From Enterococcus columbae DSM 7374 = ATCC 51263 (GTDB lineage: Bacteria; Bacillota; Bacilli; Lactobacillales; Enterococcaceae), in the NCBI RefSeq assembly GCF_000406925.1, contig NZ_KE136349.1, positions 196,446-260,445 on the forward strand: a DNA stretch of 64,000 nucleotides. Direction: 5' to 3'. Numbering within the stretch: the first letter of the stretch is position 1; the number at the start of each line of letters is the position of its first letter. Under the pieces are notes generated by a model. That model was not told where the DNA came from. It was given only the letters and a program-made list of their open reading frames with translations, and did not search any database. Shown piece after piece: positions 61,110-64,000 of this stretch. The translations under genes were made by a program, and so were the position numbers.

Positions 61110-62033
61110 TTACTCAGTTACGATGTTGTCTACTTCAATTTTAGCAGTGTCACCTTTTTGAGCAGCATTGATTAATTGAGCTGCATAAATCTTGAAGCTA
61201 TCAGAGCTGTGAGTTGCACCTGTAATAACTTCTACATTACCAACTGATGGTTCTTCACCACTCATCGCTTTCACTAAAGCTTCATTCAATTGAGGGATGT
61301 AAGTCTTAGGATCGGTACCTGATTTAGCTTTCATATTTTTGTTGTATTCTTCATCATTTTGTTTAGATTGACCATCTTTATTGACATAATCATATTTAGA
61401 TTCTGTCACTTTGCCATCTTTTACTACGATTGAGAAAGTTACACGATAACCATGTGCATAGTTCTTTTCTTCTAATGAGTAGGTACCATCTTTAAGTGTA
61501 GCACCGTTATCAATTTCAATTGTATCTGTTTTACCAGCTTGTGCAGCTTGGATTAATTGTTGTGCATAGTTTTTAAATGAGTCAGAAGAATGAGTTGCAC
61601 CAGTTACAACAGCAACATTTGCATTTTGACCTGAAACTAATTCTTCATTTAGTTTTGGTGTGTAAGTTTCTGGATCAGTACCAGATTTTGCTTTCATGTT
61701 TTTGTTGTAGTCAGCGTCTTTGGTTTTAGATTCGCCTTTTTCATTTACGTTATCGTAGTTAGATTTAACAATTTTGCCATCTTTTACTTCGATAGTAAAT
61801 ACTGTACGATAGCCATGTTCATAATTTTTTTCTTCTAATTTGTATGTACCATCTTGAAGGTCAGCGCCTGCTACTTTTTTAGGTGCTTTTGCTTCAGAAC
61901 TTGATTCTTCAACTTTAGATGAAGCAGCAGAAGATTCTTTTGTCTCCTTCTTATCGTTACTTCCACAAGCAGCTAACAATACAGTTGCTAATGCTAGCGT
62001 TGTGAACCCTGTTAAAATTTTTTTCATTTTCAT
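61110..62033 (-). CDS. pplA: Double FMN-binding lipoprotein (PplA-like)
   Basis: A 307-residue lipoprotein (lipobox VLLAAC, about residues 15-20) with an acidic, Ser-rich linker and two tandem FMN_bind domains. Each domain begins LxDGTYxLEEKNYxHGYR and ends with the flavinylation motif VITGATHSSDSF or VVTGATHSSDSF, whose threonine would be modified by ApbE. The two domains are very similar and arose by duplication. In Listeria PplA carries electrons from the quinone to outside acceptors. The start is the ATG ending at 62033 (AAGGGG 9 bases upstream). Confidence 0.93.
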   Translation of the reverse strand: MKMKKILTGFTTLALATVLLAACGSNDKKETKESSAASSKVEESSSEAKAPKKVAGADLQDGTYKLEEKNYEHGYRTVFTIEVKDGKIVKSNYDNVNEKGESKTKDADYNKNMKAKSGTDPETYTPKLNEELVSGQNANVAVVTGATHSSDSFKNYAQQLIQAAQAGKTDTIEIDNGATLKDGTYSLEEKNYAHGYRVTFSIVVKDGKVTESKYDYVNKDGQSKQNDEEYNKNMKAKSGTDPKTYIPQLNEALVKAMSGEEPSVGNVEVITGATHSSDSFKIYAAQLINAAQKGDTAKIEVDNIVTE

Positions 62034-62060
62034 TGCAAAGTTCCCCTTTACTACTTTTTT

Positions 62061-62126
62061 CACAAGCATATATATGAAAACGCTTGTGTTACATGTTCAT
62101 TTTATAACATCTAAGCATTTTGTCAA
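62061..62126 (-). promoter_or_regulatory. Promoter and operator region of the FMN lipoprotein gene
   Basis: On the minus strand TTGACA (62121-62126), 16 bases, TAAAAT (62099-62104). Just downstream, CACAAGC and GCTTGTG (62061-62067, 62082-62088) form a dyad, and CACAAGCGTTTTCA matches 12 of 14 positions of a CcpA cre site (TGNAARCGNWWWCA). Both are candidates. Confidence 0.5.
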
Positions 62127-62162
62127 CTGTATTTCCATAATATTAGTGGAATTATTGAATAA

Positions 62163-62206
62163 TTTCACAGAATTCTCATCAGTTTACTATAATCTGTGAA
62201 ATTTCA
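62163..62206. promoter_or_regulatory. Inverted repeats in the pplA-ndh2 divergent region
   Basis: TTTCACAG (62163-62170) and CTGTGAAA (62194-62201) form a spaced dyad, and TGAAATTTCA is itself a palindrome at about 62197-62206. They lie just upstream of the ndh promoter and between the two divergent genes. The half-site resembles Rex or Crp/FNR half-sites, but the spacing fits neither well. Confidence 0.35.
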
Positions 62207-62216
62207 GTTCAGTTGT

Positions 62217-62245
62217 TAGACAAAGTACAAATTCCATTATATAAT
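62217..62245 (+). promoter_or_regulatory. Promoter of the NDH-2 gene
   Basis: TAGACA (62217-62222), 17 bases, TATAAT (62240-62245). It is a strong vegetative promoter about 55 bases before the start codon. Confidence 0.7.
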
Positions 62246-62301
62246 GAATTAGATTATGCAATGATCAATTTATACTATTTATTTGAGGAGCGATTTGACT
62301 T

Positions 62302-64000
62302 ATGGCAAAAGAAAAAGTACTTGTTATAGGTGCTGGCTATTCTGGTGTCGCTGCAACCAAGCTTTTGTCTAAAAAGCTAAAAGGTACTGACACCCAAATT
62401 ACCTTAATTGATCGTCATTCATATCATACTATGATGACTGAATTACATGAGGTAGCTGGCGGACGTGTTGAACCTACAGCAATTCAATACGATTTACAAC
62501 GTTTATTCTGCCGCAACAAAAACGTTGACATAGTTACTGACACAGTCGTAGCTATTGACAAAGAGAATAAGGTTGTAAAAACTAAATTAGGTGAATATCC
62601 ATTTGATCATCTAATTATTGGAATGGGTGGTGAACCAAATGATTTTGGTACACCAGGGGTTAAAGAAAACGGCTTTACTTTATGGTCATTTGAAGATGCC
62701 TTACGTATTCGTAAGCATATCGAAGCAATCGTTGAAAAAGCGGCGATTGAACCAGATGCTGAAAAACGTAAAGCAATGCTAACTTTTGTTGTCTGTGGTT
62801 CTGGATTTACTGGTATTGAAATGGTCGGCGAATTAATGGATTGGCGTGCACGCTTAGCCAAAGACTTTAAGTTGAAAAAAGAAGATTTCACCTTAAAAGT
62901 GGTTGAAGCAATGCCTACTATCTTAAACATGCTTGATCGTGGTGGTGCAGCTAAAGCTGAACGTTACATGAAGAAACATGGCGTTGAAATTTTAACTAAC
63001 TCACCAATCGTTGAAGTAGCAAAAGATCATATCGTCTTAAAAGATGGTAGCCAAATTCCAACACATACGCTTATTTGGACTGCAGGGGTTAAAGCAACAT
63101 CTGATGCTGCTGACTTTGGTATCGAAAAAGCACGTGCAAACCGTTTAGTTGCTAATGAATACATGCAAGCTAAAGGTTATGAAGACAAAAATATCTACAT
63201 AATCGGTGACTTGGTTTACTATGAGGAAACACCGGGCAAACCAACGCCACAAATTGTTCAAGCGGCTGAGCAAACTGCGCACTGTGCAGCTGAAAATGTG
63301 ATTGCTTCTATCAAGGGTGGCGAAAAACATCCATTTAAGAGCAATTATCAAGGCTTCATGGTTTCTATCGGTTCACGTTATGGGGTAGCTAATCTTTTTG
63401 ATAAGATTAAATTATCTGGCTTCTTCGCTATGTTTATGAAGCATGTCGTTAACTTGAAATATTTCTTTGATATTCGTTCAGGTTATTATATGTTCCAATA
63501 CATCATGCATGAGTTCTTCCACATCAAGGATGAAAGAAACATCATGCGTGGTCACTCTTCACGTTATGGTAATGTTTTATGGAGTGTGCCATTACGTATT
63601 TTCTACGGTTTAATGTGGTTAATCGAATCAAGTAAAAAAGTTGTTGGTGATGGTCAATGGCTAAAACCAAGCACTTGGTTTGGTCAAGGTTCATGGTTTA
63701 CTGATCATGTTGTCTTCCCATTCCCTTGGTTACAAGAACAAGCCGCTACAACTGGTGCATCTGCAGCAGGTGGCGCTAGCGAAGCAACAAGTGCGGCGAG
63801 TGGTGCTGCAGCAAGTGGCGCTGGTGAAGCTGCTAGTCAAGCTGCCCAACAAGCACACTTTGGCTTTAGCTATGCTTACGGCGAGCAACCAATGCAAGTC
63901 TTAGACCACATGCCAAAATGGTTCGAAAGCATTATGAAAGTCATGATGCCAAATAAAGAAATTGCTTTGTTCTTCCAAAAATTCATGACTGTATTTGAAA
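62302..64000 (+). CDS. ndh2: Type II NADH dehydrogenase of the EET locus (partial)
   Basis: An open frame of 566 codons that runs off the window. The start is the ATG at 62302 after GAGGAG (spacing about 11). Two Rossmann folds are clear: VLVIGAGYSGVAATKL (FAD, residue ~6) and FVVCGSGFTGIEMVGEL (NADH, about 173). The quinone-side motif IIGDLVYYEETPGKPTPQIV and then AAEQTAHCAAENV follow. After the usual ~400-residue enzyme a C-terminal extension continues: hydrophobic RIFYGLMWLIESSKK, and an Ala/Ser/Gly-rich run of about 35 residues (near 500-535), then more sequence. Long-tailed NDH-2 is typical of the EET locus, where it passes NADH electrons to demethylmenaquinone. Confidence 0.92.
   Translation, partial: MAKEKVLVIGAGYSGVAATKLLSKKLKGTDTQITLIDRHSYHTMMTELHEVAGGRVEPTAIQYDLQRLFCRNKNVDIVTDTVVAIDKENKVVKTKLGEYPFDHLIIGMGGEPNDFGTPGVKENGFTLWSFEDALRIRKHIEAIVEKAAIEPDAEKRKAMLTFVVCGSGFTGIEMVGELMDWRARLAKDFKLKKEDFTLKVVEAMPTILNMLDRGGAAKAERYMKKHGVEILTNSPIVEVAKDHIVLKDGSQIPTHTLIWTAGVKATSDAADFGIEKARANRLVANEYMQAKGYEDKNIYIIGDLVYYEETPGKPTPQIVQAAEQTAHCAAENVIASIKGGEKHPFKSNYQGFMVSIGSRYGVANLFDKIKLSGFFAMFMKHVVNLKYFFDIRSGYYMFQYIMHEFFHIKDERNIMRGHSSRYGNVLWSVPLRIFYGLMWLIESSKKVVGDGQWLKPSTWFGQGSWFTDHVVFPFPWLQEQAATTGASAAGGASEATSAASGAAASGAGEAASQAAQQAHFGFSYAYGEQPMQVLDHMPKWFESIMKVMMPNKEIALFFQKFMTVFE

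Noticed and set aside
62607-63351. Minus-strand frames inside the NDH-2 gene.
   Set aside because: They are antisense to a clearly conserved flavoenzyme and have no ribosome site.
1-64000. CRISPR arrays, tRNA or rRNA genes, prophage and insertion sequences.
   Set aside because: I saw no regular spacer-repeat array, no cloverleaf-like or rRNA sequence, and no transposase, integrase or phage structural gene.

Overview
The window looks like a chromosomal segment of a low-GC, flagellated member of the Lactobacillales (Vagococcus or a motile Enterococcus-like organism is my best guess). The reasons are a Firmicute-type flagellar and chemotaxis locus (FliY, CheC, CheD, FlbD, FlhO/FlhP-type rod proteins), AGGAG-like ribosome sites, an AdcA-ZinT zinc lipoprotein, and a flavin-based extracellular electron transfer (EET) locus (UbiA prenyltransferase, ApbE, a double FMN-binding lipoprotein, and an NDH-2 with a long C-terminal extension). 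The genus is inference; no rRNA or housekeeping marker is present.

Layout. 1-3098: the end of trpA, an amino acid permease, a pair of palindromic repeats and an aldo/keto reductase. 3098-4692: two small related proteins that share a K(K/R)(I/V)HAKxRGR motif, with a GNAT acetyltransferase between them. 4749-7081: motA, motB and a secreted C39-type peptidase. 7204-7341: a perfect sigma-D promoter followed by a hairpin and no ORF, a candidate sRNA. 7359-12660: an AT-rich cluster of class V aminotransferase, LicD, cytidylyltransferase-Gfo/Idh fusion and CDP-glycerol-transferase-like protein, set inside the flagellar locus. 12794-21442: late flagellar genes (fliS, fliT-like, fliD, a GT2 glycosyltransferase, fliC, flgL, flgK, flgN, flgM). 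21674-50461: one very long leftward operon from flgB to fliY that encodes basal body, hook, export apparatus, sigma-D (fliA), an orphan FtsE-like ATPase, a chemoreceptor and the Che proteins. 51045-54631: a rightward pair, a receptor-like protein with no signalling domain and a complete chemoreceptor. 54832-64000: metY, a second repeat pair, a class I glutamine amidotransferase, zinc-regulated adcA and the EET genes.

How it works together. A sigma-A-type promoter near 50600 appears to start the flgB-fliY operon, which makes the hook-basal body, the chemotaxis core and sigma-D. Sigma-D-type promoters (about TAAA, 15 bases, CCGATAT) then lie upstream of motAB, flagellin (two in tandem), the glycosyltransferase-fliD-fliS group, three receptor genes, the candidate sRNA and, in a weaker form, flgM. 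Several of these promoters are built into the terminator hairpin of the upstream gene. The glycosyltransferase next to fliC and the LicD/CDP-sugar cluster suggest a phospho-substituted surface or flagellin glycan. This decoration is the least standard part of the window. All domain calls come from reading the protein sequences, not from database searches.
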